Shown: positions 44,500 through 54,055 of the stretch, one piece after another
How positions within the stretch are numbered: position 1 is the stretch's first letter
Layout: the number at the start of each line of letters is the position of its first letter
DNA from: CAVQSS01 sp963746605
GTDB taxonomy: Bacteria; Desulfobacterota; RBG-13-43-22
DNA length: 64,000 bases
NCBI GenBank assembly: GCA_963746605.1
Contig: CAVVCH010000045.1
Location: 62,001-126,000 of the forward strand
Direction of reading: 5' to 3'
The notes under the pieces: model-generated
Database searches by the model: none
Told to the model about the DNA's origin: nothing
What the model saw: only the letters and a program-made list of their open reading frames with translations
Position numbers and translations under genes: made by a program

Positions 44500-46621
44500 C
44501 TATTTGACAATCGGATAGTCGATCGCGAATCCTCCGAACGCCGGAGTACAAAGGTCGGTTTCAACCCCATCCCACTTCCCATTTCCGTTCAAATCCAGAT
44601 ACCACGACCCTTGGCGATAGATGCCTATTCTCGGGATCCCATCCCCTTTCCAGTCGCCAACGACCGGTATGTCTATATCGAAGCCACCGTACGGACCGAA
44701 ACAGGCATCAATTTCGCAACCATCAAATTCTCCGTTTCCATTCATATCCAGGTACCAGAATCCCTGACGATAGATTCCTATTCTGGATCTCCCGCTGCCA
44801 TCCCAGTCCCCGATAATCGGTTTATCAATATCCAACCCCCCAAAGGCCGGAATGCAGGCATCGACAGCACATCCATCCCACATTCCATTTCCATTTTTAT
44901 CCAAATACCAGACCCCATTTCGGTAAATGCCGATCTTCGTTTTCCCATCACCGTTCCAGTCGCCAACCACTGGAATATCCCAGGGGAAACCGCCAAAAGC
45001 CGAGATGCACGAATCAACACCGCACCCATCCCATTCCCCATTCCCGTTGTAGTCTAAATACCAGGCGCCCTGGCGATAAATTCCAATCTTCTTCTCTCCA
45101 TCGCCGTTCCAGTCGCCGATTACGGGAATATCAAAAGAATAGCCTCCAAATTTCCCCAGGTGCTTATCGATATTACTTCCATCCCAGTTGGAGTTTTTGT
45201 TGTTATCAAAGTACCAGTCTCCCTCCCGGAAAATCCCTTGGCTTTCCGGCAACAGCAAATATCCACCCATCCCCCAAAGCCCCAGGATCTGGGGGCTGTC
45301 CGCGGCGCTGCTGGTGACGCGAACCGAACCTTTGAAGATGCCTTCGTTGGGAGGAGTAAAGGTAACCGCAAAGGTGCAGGTGCCCCCGGCGGAAAGCGTG
45401 GTGCCGCAGTTGTTCTCCGCGATGGCAAAGGGGCCCGAAACGGCAAAGGAGATGTGATCGAGAGCCTTGGGACCCACGTTGGTCATGTAACGATTTGGCG
45501 AATGCTGGTAGTCGCTTTTTCCTGATACAAGAATCTCAAAAATTTTGGAGAGAACGACAGGGAATGAAGCGTGGAGTTATAAATCGGACCCCCATCGACA
45601 GGGCCGCCGTTTCCACCCTGGCTCTTAGGCACCCCGACTTTTACCACATCGCTGCAGGTCCCTCCAAATCCATCGTCCGCCCGGAAATAAATATGGTAGA
45701 CCCTTCCGTTCTCTCCTCCGGCGCGTTCGGAACGGACCCAGGCTTTAGGCCTATCGATTCCCGATCCATCAGGGCTGAAGTCTCCGTCCCCCGGGCCATT
45801 GAGCGGCTCATCCTGAAGAATCCTGGTGACGGACAAGGAGACGGAGTCTCCATCCGGGTCGGTAACCCCTTCGATTTTGATGGGGTGAAAATCGTGGTTG
45901 GGGGGCCAAAGCGTAGCCGGATCTGGCTTCGCGCCGGTACAAACCGGGACGGCGTTACTTTTTTTGAAGCCCACGTCCAAGGCAATATTACTTGCATCAG
46001 GGGGCCGCGCCGAAAGTTCCGGTTAAAACAATTTCTCCGGTTACGGCAAACCCATTTTTAAAATCGAATCCTTTCACCGTCCAATCCTTTGGCGGGTTCG
46101 GGTGAGCGACCATGAAGTCGTCGAAGGGGATCAAGGGGGTTCCGTTCAACTTGACATTTTTCAGGGCCACCTTGGCTCCGGAGTCGCCGCAAGCAATGCT
46201 GATTTTCATCATGGAAAGGAGATTGAAGGTCGGCGGGAATGGGATAGGTAAAAATAGAGGACTTATAATTAGAAGAGTCTATTCGGAAAATTACGGTGGA
46301 GATTATTCCTTTGTACAGGATCATAGGTGAACTTGAAAAAATTCTTTTGCTCTTTACTCCAGGAAATATTTCCAGCGACCTGATTCTGTTACCCCACCCT
46401 AAAGGCGTCAGTCCAATAAGGGCTTGTGGGTCAGGACCATTCCCAAAAGAGCGATATTTAACTCCGATCAGATATTCCGCATTCGAAGCCGGTATCGCTC
46501 CCTCAATCACCTGATGAGCCTTTGCAGGTGTGGCGCCCATAAAAAGCAGGAAGACCAACAATCCTATAAAGCCGGTTTTAACGAAAAATGTCTGATTTAG
46601 TTTCTCATCTTTATTTTTCAT
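44500..46621 (-). CDS. Secreted repeat protein with Ig-like and FG-GAP/VCBS-type repeats (three frameshifts)
   Basis: Reconstructed as one gene. Starts ATG 46621 (GGAGGGG site) with a signal peptide (TGFIGLLVFLLFMGATPAKA). Shifts occur near 46233 (+1, to LLSMMKISIACGDSGAKVAL), 45999 (+1, to DASNIALDVGFKKSNAVPVC) and 45487 (-1, joining TSIRQIVT to TNVGPKALDHISF). The middle part contains a choice-of-anchor-D/HYDIN-like Ig domain (ENNCGTTLSAGGTCTFAVTF). The C-terminal 250 residues are five tandem ~48-residue repeats of the type DIPVVGDWNGDGKTKIGIYR with WYLDKNGNGMWDGC, i.e. FG-GAP-like beta-propeller blades with DxNGDG calcium-binding loops. About 705 residues. Extracellular. Ends DYPIVK, without the LPLI motif. 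Confidence 0.7.
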
Positions 46622-46979
46622 AAAAATAGCCCCTCCTCAAAAAGTCGGTCTTCGATAAGACTCGAATGGTAAGAGTACATTAAACTACTTATTCAATTGA
46701 AAGGATATAGTAATTAGATCAGCAATCCTTATGCCAGCTATCCCTGATGAAAAAATAGGTTGATATAATTAGAAAAGTCATTTTTCTGGCGGACTGAATG
46801 GAACAGGGCTGTATGGATTTTTAGTCGCATTTTTCAAGGTCCCTTAACGGCTGTCTTAACCGGATTTCCAGGGGACATTGGAGGAGCAGGATTTGGTCCT
46901 TTGATTTAGCCGGCTATTATGGTAGTATTCTGCCCTGAAAAAGGCAACAAAACGCCTGCGGTTTAAAATAATTAAATAA
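46622..46979. other. Intergenic region between secreted repeat protein and tRNA-Arg
   Basis: About 360 mostly AT-rich bases; holds the promoter of the minus-strand secreted protein and of tRNA-Arg. No gene or repeat recognised. Confidence 0.3.
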
Positions 46980-47056
46980 GCCCCTGTAGCTCAGTAGGAT
47001 AGAGCGACAGATTCCTAATCTGTAGGCCGCCCGTTCAAGTCGGGCCAGGGGCACCA
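46980..47056 (+). tRNA. tRNA-Arg (CCT)
   Basis: Acceptor GCCCCTG/CAGGGGC, D-arm TAGCTCAGTAGGATAGAGC, anticodon stem ACAGA/TCTGT with loop TTCCTAA (anticodon CCT), T-arm CCGTTCAAGTCGG, encoded CCA. Confidence 0.97.
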
Positions 47057-47159
47057 ATAAAAATAATAGTACAATAAGGTAGTTAAATAATTTAAAGCTT
47101 TAAGCCCCCCTTCTGTTTTGTCCGGCTTCTTAAGATCTACCTCCATTCTACCCCCACTT

Positions 47160-47538
47160 TTTTTAAAGTAGGTTACTATCACCACTTCCCCGGCCCTGTT
47201 CAGGATACAGTCGATGGCCACCTTGATCATCTGGACCTCTTCATCGATTGATGATATTCGCCCGATATCCCCATTGAAGACCTCTTTGTCGTAGTTGTTG
47301 GCGATCTGCTTCCCCGGTCGTTGACCTTGAAGGTCCAACCACCCCGTCCTCCCGGAGATTTAAGGCCTTCTGGAGTTCGACGTTGAGGTTCCAGGCCTCG
47401 ACGATCCCCCGGTGCATCGGGTCAGAACCTGAATTTCCTCCCCTTCTTTGACCCGAACCGATGGGGAATACGGTCCTTGACCAGACTGATGATCAATTCC
47501 AGGACCTTTTCCGGGTCCTCCTGTTCGATGAAGTTACT
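47160..47538 (-). pseudogene. RecD2-type helicase remnant
   Basis: The minus strand carries EQEDPEKVLELIISLVKDRI, then after shifts VKEGEEIQVLT, MHRGI.EAWNLNVELQKALN, and NYDKEVFNGDIGRISSIDEE. This is the order and wording of the C-terminal helicase region of RecD2/exodeoxyribonuclease V alpha-like proteins. Several frame changes and missing ends make it non-functional. It sits between tRNA-Arg and the YLPAI secreted gene, directly after the latter's stop codon. Confidence 0.75.
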
Positions 47539-49077
47539 CTAATAGCCGATAGCCGGCAGGTAGACTTTAAAACTCGTGGATGAAACGGCGTTAAACGTGG
47601 CGGTTAAAAAAATGTCGGTGTTCAAAATGACCGTACATTCTGGATCGGTCCCGGAGCAGGTGCCGGACCAGCCGGCAAAAGTCGAGTCGGGATCCGGAAC
47701 GGCCGTCACGGTGACCGGGGTGCCTTTGAGATAGTTGGATCCATTGGGATTGGTCATGACTGTTCCCTTCCCGGTCCCGTTTTGGGAAATGAGCAGCGCA
47801 TAATTGACCGGGTTGTTGGATTGGGGAAGGAAGAAGACCTCAATGGAATGGTCGGCGTTTATATCGTCGAAGGTGTAGGAGGTCACCGGTCCCACCGAAA
47901 CGCGGTCCACTCGGACGTTGGTGATCCTAAAACCTACGGCGGCCGTTATGATAAAGGTCCGACTTGCGCCGCGGGGGACGGCCAGTGTCCCAGAGGGCGA
48001 AATGGCGCCGTTCATGCCGGCCGAGGCCGTCAGGGAATAGGTTTTATGAGTGAAGGTAGCGGTAGCGCTCTTTTGGGCGTTCATGACCACAATGCAGGTG
48101 GGAACTGTGCCCTTGCAGACCCCGCTCCAACCGGCAAAGGTCGAATCCGAGGCCGGGGCCGCATTTAAGGTCACTACGGTCCCCAAGGTGAAATTTTGGC
48201 CTGAGGGGCTCTGGGAGATGATTCCCGTGCCGTCCCCATTTTTATTGACGGTCAGGGCATAGGCCCCGTAATTGGTTTGCTTGGCGAACCGGGCGGTTAT
48301 GGTATGGCTGGCTGAAACAGCGGAAAAGGTGTACCCCGAAACCGCTCCTACCGAAGCCCCGTCCACCTGCACATCGGCGATGCGATATCCGGCGTTGGGT
48401 GTGATGGTGAAAGTCGCGCCGGCTCCATTGGGGACCGTCCAATTGCCCGATGGTGATATGCGGCCGTTAGACCCGGAGGAGGCGGTCAGGGTGAAGGTCT
48501 GGGGGGTGAAGTCGGCCGTGACCGACCGGTTGCCGTTCATGATGACGGTGCAGACCGTGGCGGTGTCGGAACAGGCACCGCCCCAGCCGGAAAAAAACGA
48601 ACCGGATGCCGGGGCGGCGGTGAGGGTAACCAGGGTGCCGGGGCTGAACGACGACCCGGCCGGATCGGAGGATACGGACCCGCCGCCGTTTCCTGTTCGG
48701 GTGATCGAGAGGTTGTAGGCGAAGCCCGCAGGGGTATACATTACCTCGTTGGAAAAACCGCTTTCCAAGCCGGTCCGGTTGTAAGCGGTTAGAGAAATGA
48801 AATAGGTGGTTCCCTCAATCAGGCTCCCCAGCATAGCCTGGGTGTTGTTTCCCGCATCGATGTTCCAGGAATAGGCCCGGGATTGATAGCCCACGTAGAT
48901 CCGGTACCCGACCAGGTCTGTTTCGATATTGGGGTCCCAGGCCAGGGTTACCTGGGCGGAATGGGCGGTGCCGCACGTCCAGGCCAGGACGAAGAGAAAA
49001 AAGAAATGCCGGATTTTCCGGGTTCGAAGGCGAGTACCTTTTCGGAATGGGTTGATTTGCAAAGAATAATGGGCCAT
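47539..49077 (-). CDS. Secreted fibronectin III / InlB-B-repeat protein with YLPAI ending
   Basis: 512 residues. Signal peptide (RHFFFLFVLAWTCGTAHSA) is followed by a fibronectin-type III domain (VTLAWDPNIETDLVGYRIYV). Then come alternating copies of two bacterial repeat modules: GTLVTLTAAPASGSFFSGWG / CTVIMNGNRSVTADF (divergent InlB-B type, three copies) and SGSNGRISPSGNWTVPNGAG ... FTITPNAGYRIADVQVDG (two copies). Ends STSFKVYLPAIGY, a variant of the shared C-terminal motif. Surface or extracellular adhesin-like protein; no enzyme domain. Confidence 0.8.
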   Translation of the reverse strand: MAHYSLQINPFRKGTRLRTRKIRHFFFLFVLAWTCGTAHSAQVTLAWDPNIETDLVGYRIYVGYQSRAYSWNIDAGNNTQAMLGSLIEGTTYFISLTAYNRTGLESGFSNEVMYTPAGFAYNLSITRTGNGGGSVSSDPAGSSFSPGTLVTLTAAPASGSFFSGWGGACSDTATVCTVIMNGNRSVTADFTPQTFTLTASSGSNGRISPSGNWTVPNGAGATFTITPNAGYRIADVQVDGASVGAVSGYTFSAVSASHTITARFAKQTNYGAYALTVNKNGDGTGIISQSPSGQNFTLGTVVTLNAAPASDSTFAGWSGVCKGTVPTCIVVMNAQKSATATFTHKTYSLTASAGMNGAISPSGTLAVPRGASRTFIITAAVGFRITNVRVDRVSVGPVTSYTFDDINADHSIEVFFLPQSNNPVNYALLISQNGTGKGTVMTNPNGSNYLKGTPVTVTAVPDPDSTFAGWSGTCSGTDPECTVILNTDIFLTATFNAVSSTSFKVYLPAIGY

Positions 49078-49353
49078 ATAGATGTTGCTTTTTTGCTGGG
49101 ACCTTCTTGTTTTAATCAGTCCCTGCTACAGTAGGGTTCATGCTGTGCGGTCCGACTATTATAAACTTTCATTTTTGCCCCTCGTCTTGGTCTTGCCCCC
49201 CCATATTTTCCGTTTTATGGTGCCTCGTGCAATAAATGAACTGATCAATGCCTTGGCTGAATATTTTTGAGCTTTGGAGGATTACCCTTTAAGAATGAAC
49301 CCGCCTGAAAAAAGATCTGGAAAGGAAATTCAGATATAAGCCCAATAAGAGAA
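49078..49353. other. Intergenic region upstream of the FnIII protein
   Basis: Probably contains the promoter for the minus-strand secreted protein; no further feature recognised. Confidence 0.3.
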
Positions 49354-49389
49354 AAGCCTCCACAAGGGATTGATTCCCTATGGAGGCTT
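49354..49389 (-). terminator. Nested-stem terminator
   Basis: AAGCCTCCA...TGGAGGCTT arms enclosing AGGGATTGATTCCCT; on the minus strand followed by TTTTCTCTTATT. It would end transcripts coming from the minus-strand genes at 49.6-50.1 kb. Confidence 0.75.
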
Positions 49390-49564
49390 CACATCGCAAA
49401 CTTCAACTTCCACTTCATATCCCGCTCCAATTAGATTGGGGTTAAGTTAGGAAGTCCATTTTTTTTTAATTTAACTTTTTCTGTGAGGGGAAGATTGACT
49501 TAACATGTCAAGTAGAACGCGATAAATTAGAATTGTCAAGAAAATAATGAGCTTTTTTTAATTT

Positions 49565-49850
49565 AGCGTTTCTTGATTCTCACTTGAACTAGGTCGAACC
49601 CGGGGCCAAAGGGCAGCCGCGGGATCAGGATGACCGCGTCCAGGGCATTCAGATGGGGGCGCTGTAACCGGGGCAACTGCTAAGCGGGTCCGGGTGTTCT
49701 CCCCAATAGAAATAAATGGGGACGGGGACGCCGTTCCCAGGCCAGTAAACGGGATAAGAACTTAGCGCGGCGGGCACCATTCCCCCGGATGACATCCAAC
49801 CCCGCCGCCATCTGGAAGTTGCCATCCGCTTCCCGATAGCTTCCATAGCG
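49565..49850 (-). other. Possible degraded coding region
   Basis: Minus-strand pieces with protein-like composition lie in different frames: YGSYREADGNFQMAAGLDVI near 49840-49780 and LNALDAVILIPRLPFGPGFD then LVQVRIKKR ending near 49563. No single open frame joins them. Unrecognised; may be a decayed extension of the small secreted gene upstream. Confidence 0.3.
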
Positions 49851-49853
49851 GAG

Positions 49854-50072
49854 TCAATTTTTTTTCATTACCGGCAGAAAAAGGTGTCGATTATAAACCG
49901 GTGGCGGATAGGGACTCTTATTGACTGAGGCCCCTTCCAGATCGGGGGCCGGAGCGCTGATCCGGTTCAGCGACTGAAGAAAAGGATCCACCACCGAACT
50001 AAAGGGTTCCCCACCCCAGACGACCAACAGGATAAAGGCCGCTGAAAGAAAAATCAAAACTTTCTCAGTCAT
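49854..50072 (-). CDS. Mini secreted protein with FLPVM ending
   Basis: 72 residues. ATG 50072 has a GGAGGGG site. A signal peptide (VLIFLSAAFILLVVWGG) is followed by only about 45 residues, ending PPPVYNRHLFLPVMKKN, a variant of the motif shared by the secreted proteins in this window. The shortness of the mature part makes the motif about a quarter of it. Function unknown. Confidence 0.55.
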   Translation of the reverse strand: MTEKVLIFLSAAFILLVVWGGEPFSSVVDPFLQSLNRISAPAPDLEGASVNKSPYPPPVYNRHLFLPVMKKN

Positions 50073-50167
50073 ATCCCCTCCGAAAAATGAACTCCGCTCC
50101 GTCGGAGGCGACTTCAGTCCCCGACCGGGAAAGCCAAAGGCTCCTACCGACTTCTTCAGGTCTCCCG

Positions 50168-50200
50168 AGGTGACCGCCCCGGCTCCGGGGGTGTCACCTA
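50168..50200. terminator. Possible hairpin downstream of typA
   Basis: AGGTGACCGCCCCGGCTCCG followed by GGGGTGTCACCT: outer AGGTGAC/GTCACCT and inner CCCCGG/CCGGGG pairing. No clear T-run, so a terminator role is tentative. Confidence 0.4.
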
Positions 50201-50220
50201 TTCTTCGGGATTTATTGGGA

Positions 50221-52011
50221 TTAACTTGATCTGTTTTTTATCTTCCGGAGGCGGATGGATTGGGGGGTGATTTCGACCAGTTCGTCGTCATTGATATATT
50301 CCATGGCCTGCTCCAGGGTAAATCGCCGGGGAGGGACCAGGCGCAGGGCCTCGTCCGTGTTGGCGGCCCGGATATTGGTCAGTTTCTTCTCCTTGGTGAT
50401 GTTGACCCACATGTCCTCGGTCCGTGAATTTTCCCCTACGATCAGTCCGGCGTAAACCGGCTCCCCGGGATTGACAAAGATAGTTCCCCGGGGCTGGAGA
50501 TGAAAGATGGCATAGGCCACGGCCTTGCCGGAACGGTCGGAGATCAGGACCCCGTTGGGCCGGGCCGGAATGGCTCCGGCGTAGGGAGTGAACCCGGTAA
50601 CCAGGGTATTGAAGAGACCGGTGCCCCGTGTATCCGTCAAAAACTGGCTCCGAAGCCCGATCAGCCCCCGGGAGGGGATCTCGAATTCCAGACGGACCCG
50701 GCCGGATCCGTGGTTGATCATTTTGGTCATTCGCCCGCGGCGGGCGCTGAGCTTCTCGCTGACCACTCCGATGTACTCCTCGGGGATGTCCACTACGGCC
50801 AACTCCAGGGGTTCCATCAATTGGCCGTTTACTTTTCGAGTGATGATTTCGGGTTTGGAGAGGGAGAGTTCAAAGCCCTCCCGGCGCATCATTTCCACTA
50901 AGACGGCCAACTGCAACTCTCCCCGGGCGCTGACTTTGTAAGAATCCCGGCTTTCCGCCGCCTCCACCCCGATACTGACATTGTAAAGCAATTCCTTGTC
51001 CAGCCGTTCTTTGATGTGGCGGGAGGTCAACAGGGAGCCTTCCCGGCCGCCCAGGGGCGAGGTGTTGACCGAGAAAACCATGGAAAGGGTGGGCTGTTCC
51101 ACCGTAATAGTCGGCAGGGGCCGGGGATCCTGGAGATCACCCAAGGTGTCGCCGATAAAAACCTCGGCCACTCCGGCCACGGCGGCGATATCCCCGGCTT
51201 CGATAGCTTCCTGTTCGATCCGGTTGAGTCCTTCATAGCTGTAGATCTGACTGAGCAGGGCCTGCCCCGCGACTTCTCCATTCTTAATCAAGGCGACCTG
51301 CTGTCTTTTCTGCAACCGGCCGTTGACCACCTTCCCGACGGCGATCCGGCCCACGTAGTCGCTGTAATCCAGGTTGGTGACCAGGAACTGCAGCGGGGCT
51401 TCGGGATCGTAGGCAGGGGCCGGAATCGTTTTCAAGATAGCCTCAAAAAGTATTTTCAGGTTTTTTTCCTGGCCCTCGGGATCATTCAAGGCGATGCCGG
51501 CTCGGGCATTGGTATAGAGAACAGGAAATTCCAATTGTTCTTCGCTGGCCTCTAAGTCAATAAAGAGGTCATACACTTCATCCAGGACTTCGTTGATCCG
51601 TCGATCCGGCCGGTCGATCTTATTGATCACGACGATCGGCGGGAGCCTTCGTTCCAGGGCCTTGCCCAAAACGAAGCGGGTTTGCGGCAAAGGGCCTTCG
51701 GTGGCGTCGACGAGTAGCATGACCCCATCCACCATGTTCAGGGTCCGTTCCACCTCTCCACCGAAATCGGCATGACCAGGGGTATCCACGATATTGATCT
51801 TTACCCCCTGATAGACCACGGCGGTATTCTTGGCCATAATGGTGATGCCCTTTTCCCGTTCCAGGTCCATGCTGTCCATCACCCGTTCGACCACCGCCTG
51901 GTTTTCTCGAAATACCCCGCTCTGCCAGAGCATGGCATCCACCAGGGTGGTTTTACCGTGATCCACATGGGCAATGATGGCCAAGTTTCTCAAATCCTGA
52001 CGAAATTTCAT
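50221..52011 (-). CDS. typA: Translational GTPase TypA/BipA
   Basis: 596 residues from ATG 52011 (MKFRQDLRNLAIIAHVDHGK). G1 is AHVDHGKTT, G3 DTPGHADFGGE and G4 NKIDRPDRR. EF-G-like domains II, III and V follow, and the BipA-specific C-terminal domain (GRLFNT-type region GTGLFNTLVTGFTPYAG). The protein binds the ribosome and supports 50S assembly and stress adaptation. The open frame extends upstream to 52050 (MFNHFYFWTG), but family proteins begin at the internal Met. Confidence 0.95.
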   Translation of the reverse strand: MKFRQDLRNLAIIAHVDHGKTTLVDAMLWQSGVFRENQAVVERVMDSMDLEREKGITIMAKNTAVVYQGVKINIVDTPGHADFGGEVERTLNMVDGVMLLVDATEGPLPQTRFVLGKALERRLPPIVVINKIDRPDRRINEVLDEVYDLFIDLEASEEQLEFPVLYTNARAGIALNDPEGQEKNLKILFEAILKTIPAPAYDPEAPLQFLVTNLDYSDYVGRIAVGKVVNGRLQKRQQVALIKNGEVAGQALLSQIYSYEGLNRIEQEAIEAGDIAAVAGVAEVFIGDTLGDLQDPRPLPTITVEQPTLSMVFSVNTSPLGGREGSLLTSRHIKERLDKELLYNVSIGVEAAESRDSYKVSARGELQLAVLVEMMRREGFELSLSKPEIITRKVNGQLMEPLELAVVDIPEEYIGVVSEKLSARRGRMTKMINHGSGRVRLEFEIPSRGLIGLRSQFLTDTRGTGLFNTLVTGFTPYAGAIPARPNGVLISDRSGKAVAYAIFHLQPRGTIFVNPGEPVYAGLIVGENSRTEDMWVNITKEKKLTNIRAANTDEALRLVPPRRFTLEQAMEYINDDELVEITPQSIRLRKIKNRSS

Positions 52012-52047
52012 AATAATATTTCCCGTCCAAAAATAGAAATGGTTGAA

Positions 52048-52165
52048 CAAATCCGAATCCGAATTAGAAATCCGACTCCAAATGATCGGGATTTCAAGAC
52101 GTCTTGGTTGATCAATAGATCTTGGACCCGTGTTATTTCGAACGGTGATTTCGAATCTAGGCCTC
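52048..52165. repeat. CCGAATCCGAATTAGAAATCCGA repeat
   Basis: AAATCCGAATCCGAATTAGA on the left and TATTTCGAACGGTGATTTCGAATC on the right, a degenerate member of the CCGAAACTCGA family. Located between typA and the DEAD-box gene. Confidence 0.45.
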
Positions 52166-52210
52166 TAGTTAAATGTTTAGGAAGATTCTCAGATTAAAAG
52201 ATGTAAGCGA

Positions 52211-53755
52211 CTATTTCCTTCGGGATCTTCCCCGGTCCCGTTGCCTCGGCCTTCCGCCCCGTCCTTCCTTCCCGGGTCTGGGACCGGACCCGGAAGCCCT
52301 GGCCAGAGGAGGTTGGGGCGGTTTGGCCGGCAGGGTTTTCTGGTAATATTCGTCCAGCAGCATGGCCAGCAGGGCCAGCTCATCCTCTCCCTGCCCCAGG
52401 CTTTGAGCGAGAGGGAGAAAACGCTTCATCCGCTCGGCCTTCAGGCTGTCCCGAGAGCGGAGATCCGCCTCCAGCAAAGCGGTAACCCGTTGGGAAACGA
52501 TGGCCTCCACATCGGCGTCAGCGGGCAGCGGGCGTTCCTGGAGTTCGATGCCGAATTTACGGGCGATTTGCTTCAATTTGATCTCTTCCAGGGGAGTGAC
52601 CAGGGATAGGGCCACACCGCTGGCCCCGGCCCGTCCGGTGCGCCCGACCCGATGGATGTAAATCTCCGAATCCTCCGGCGGCTCGTACTGAATGACATGA
52701 GACAATTCCTGGATATCGATGCCCCGGGCCGCCACATCGGTGGCCACCATAAAACGCAACGTCCCTTCCCGAACCCGGGTCATCACTTTTTCCCTCGCCC
52801 CCTGGGCCAGGTCGGAACTCAACTCGTCGGCGTCGTAGCCAAAACGTTGCAGGACGACCGTGAGAAAGTGCACCGTGCTTTTGGTGTTGCAGAAAATAAT
52901 GGCCGAAACCGGGTTTTCGATCTCGATGATCCGGATCAAGCCCCGGTCCTTTTCCATTCCCGGGGTCACGTAATAAAAATGGTCGGTCCCGGCCACATGG
53001 ACCTGGTCCCGGCTCAGGCTGAGGAATTCGGGCTCATGAAGAAACTCGTGGGCCAGTCGGAGCACAAAGCCCGGGAAGGTGGCCGAAAGCATGTAGCCGT
53101 TGATCCGGTGGTCGGGCAGGTATTCCTGGACCTGCTTCATGTCCGGGTAAAAACCCATGGAAAGGAGGCGGTCGGCCTCGTCAAAGACCAGGACCTCCAG
53201 ATGTTTCAGGGAGAGGGAACGTTTGAGCAGATGATCCAGGACCCGGCCCGGCGTGCCGACCACCAGTTGGACCCCCTGCTGGAAGGCCTCCAGTTGCGGC
53301 CCGTAACTCACACCGCCATAAACGGCGATGGAACGGACTCCCAGCGCGCTGCCCAGCATTTCGGCCTCCCTGGCCACTTGCTGGGCCAGTTCCCGGGTGG
53401 GGACCAGCACCAGGGCCTGGCAGACGGCCTTCTCCGGGTCGATCCGGTCGAGGATGGGCAGGAGATAAGCGCCGGTCTTGCCGCTCCCGGTCTGCGACTG
53501 AATCATCAGGTCCCGCCGGGCTTGGAGGTAGGGAATGGCCTTGGCCTGGACCGCCAAAAGGCTGCTCCAGCCGGCCTTGGCCGCCGCCTGTTGCACCCGC
53601 TCGGGCAGGTCCTCCAAGGAAATCTCCGGCAGCCGGTTTTCGGGCTCAACCAACGGATTCTCCTGGGCCTCCACCGCTTTTTGTTCAGAATCCTCCGTTT
53701 TCGTCAGGCCCGGATCGGCCGATTCCACGACATCTATTGGATCTTCAACGTTCAT
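52211..53755 (-). CDS. DEAD-box RNA helicase (DeaD/CsdA-like)
   Basis: 514 residues. An acidic N-terminal leader of about 60 residues is followed by helicase motifs: AKAIPYLQARRDLMIQSQTG with SGKT, VLVPTRELAQQV, TPGRVLDH, VFDEADRLLSMGF, SATFPG, ATDVAARGIDI and HRVGRTGRAG. The C-terminus is Pro/Gly/Arg-rich (RGGRPRQRDRGRSRRK), typical of RNA-binding tails. Probable role in ribosome assembly or RNA turnover. A second helicase of this class in the window besides rhlE. Confidence 0.9.
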   Translation of the reverse strand: MNVEDPIDVVESADPGLTKTEDSEQKAVEAQENPLVEPENRLPEISLEDLPERVQQAAAKAGWSSLLAVQAKAIPYLQARRDLMIQSQTGSGKTGAYLLPILDRIDPEKAVCQALVLVPTRELAQQVAREAEMLGSALGVRSIAVYGGVSYGPQLEAFQQGVQLVVGTPGRVLDHLLKRSLSLKHLEVLVFDEADRLLSMGFYPDMKQVQEYLPDHRINGYMLSATFPGFVLRLAHEFLHEPEFLSLSRDQVHVAGTDHFYYVTPGMEKDRGLIRIIEIENPVSAIIFCNTKSTVHFLTVVLQRFGYDADELSSDLAQGAREKVMTRVREGTLRFMVATDVAARGIDIQELSHVIQYEPPEDSEIYIHRVGRTGRAGASGVALSLVTPLEEIKLKQIARKFGIELQERPLPADADVEAIVSQRVTALLEADLRSRDSLKAERMKRFLPLAQSLGQGEDELALLAMLLDEYYQKTLPAKPPQPPLARASGSGPRPGKEGRGGRPRQRDRGRSRRK

Positions 53756-54055
53756 GCTATTAAGAATTCCTTTCCCTATCTTTCCCTGAACTGTAAGGGG
53801 ATCTTCCCTTCATTCCGGATGACCGAAGAGACTTTTTGCGGGCCTCATGACGATTATATCTTATCTTTTTCGCATATTATCCCACTTTGATCAACTAAAA
53901 TCATCGATATTGCTTTAAATGCAAGCCTCAGGAGGTTTGAGTCTCCCCTCCCCTTTTTCAAAAACAGCCTTTTCAGTTTTTATCTTCTATGCTAATAATA
54001 AGCCCCGGCATGACTTGGAAGCAACCATGCCCATCTAAATTTCAGGAGGTCCGGC
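53756..54055. other. Divergent promoter region
   Basis: 300 bases between the divergent helicase gene and the YtfJ-like gene. Central part AT-rich; no defined element identified. Confidence 0.3.

Noticed and set aside
52652..53890. Plus-strand 412-codon frame opposite the second DEAD-box gene
   Set aside because: Shadow frame; high GC makes long antisense frames common here.
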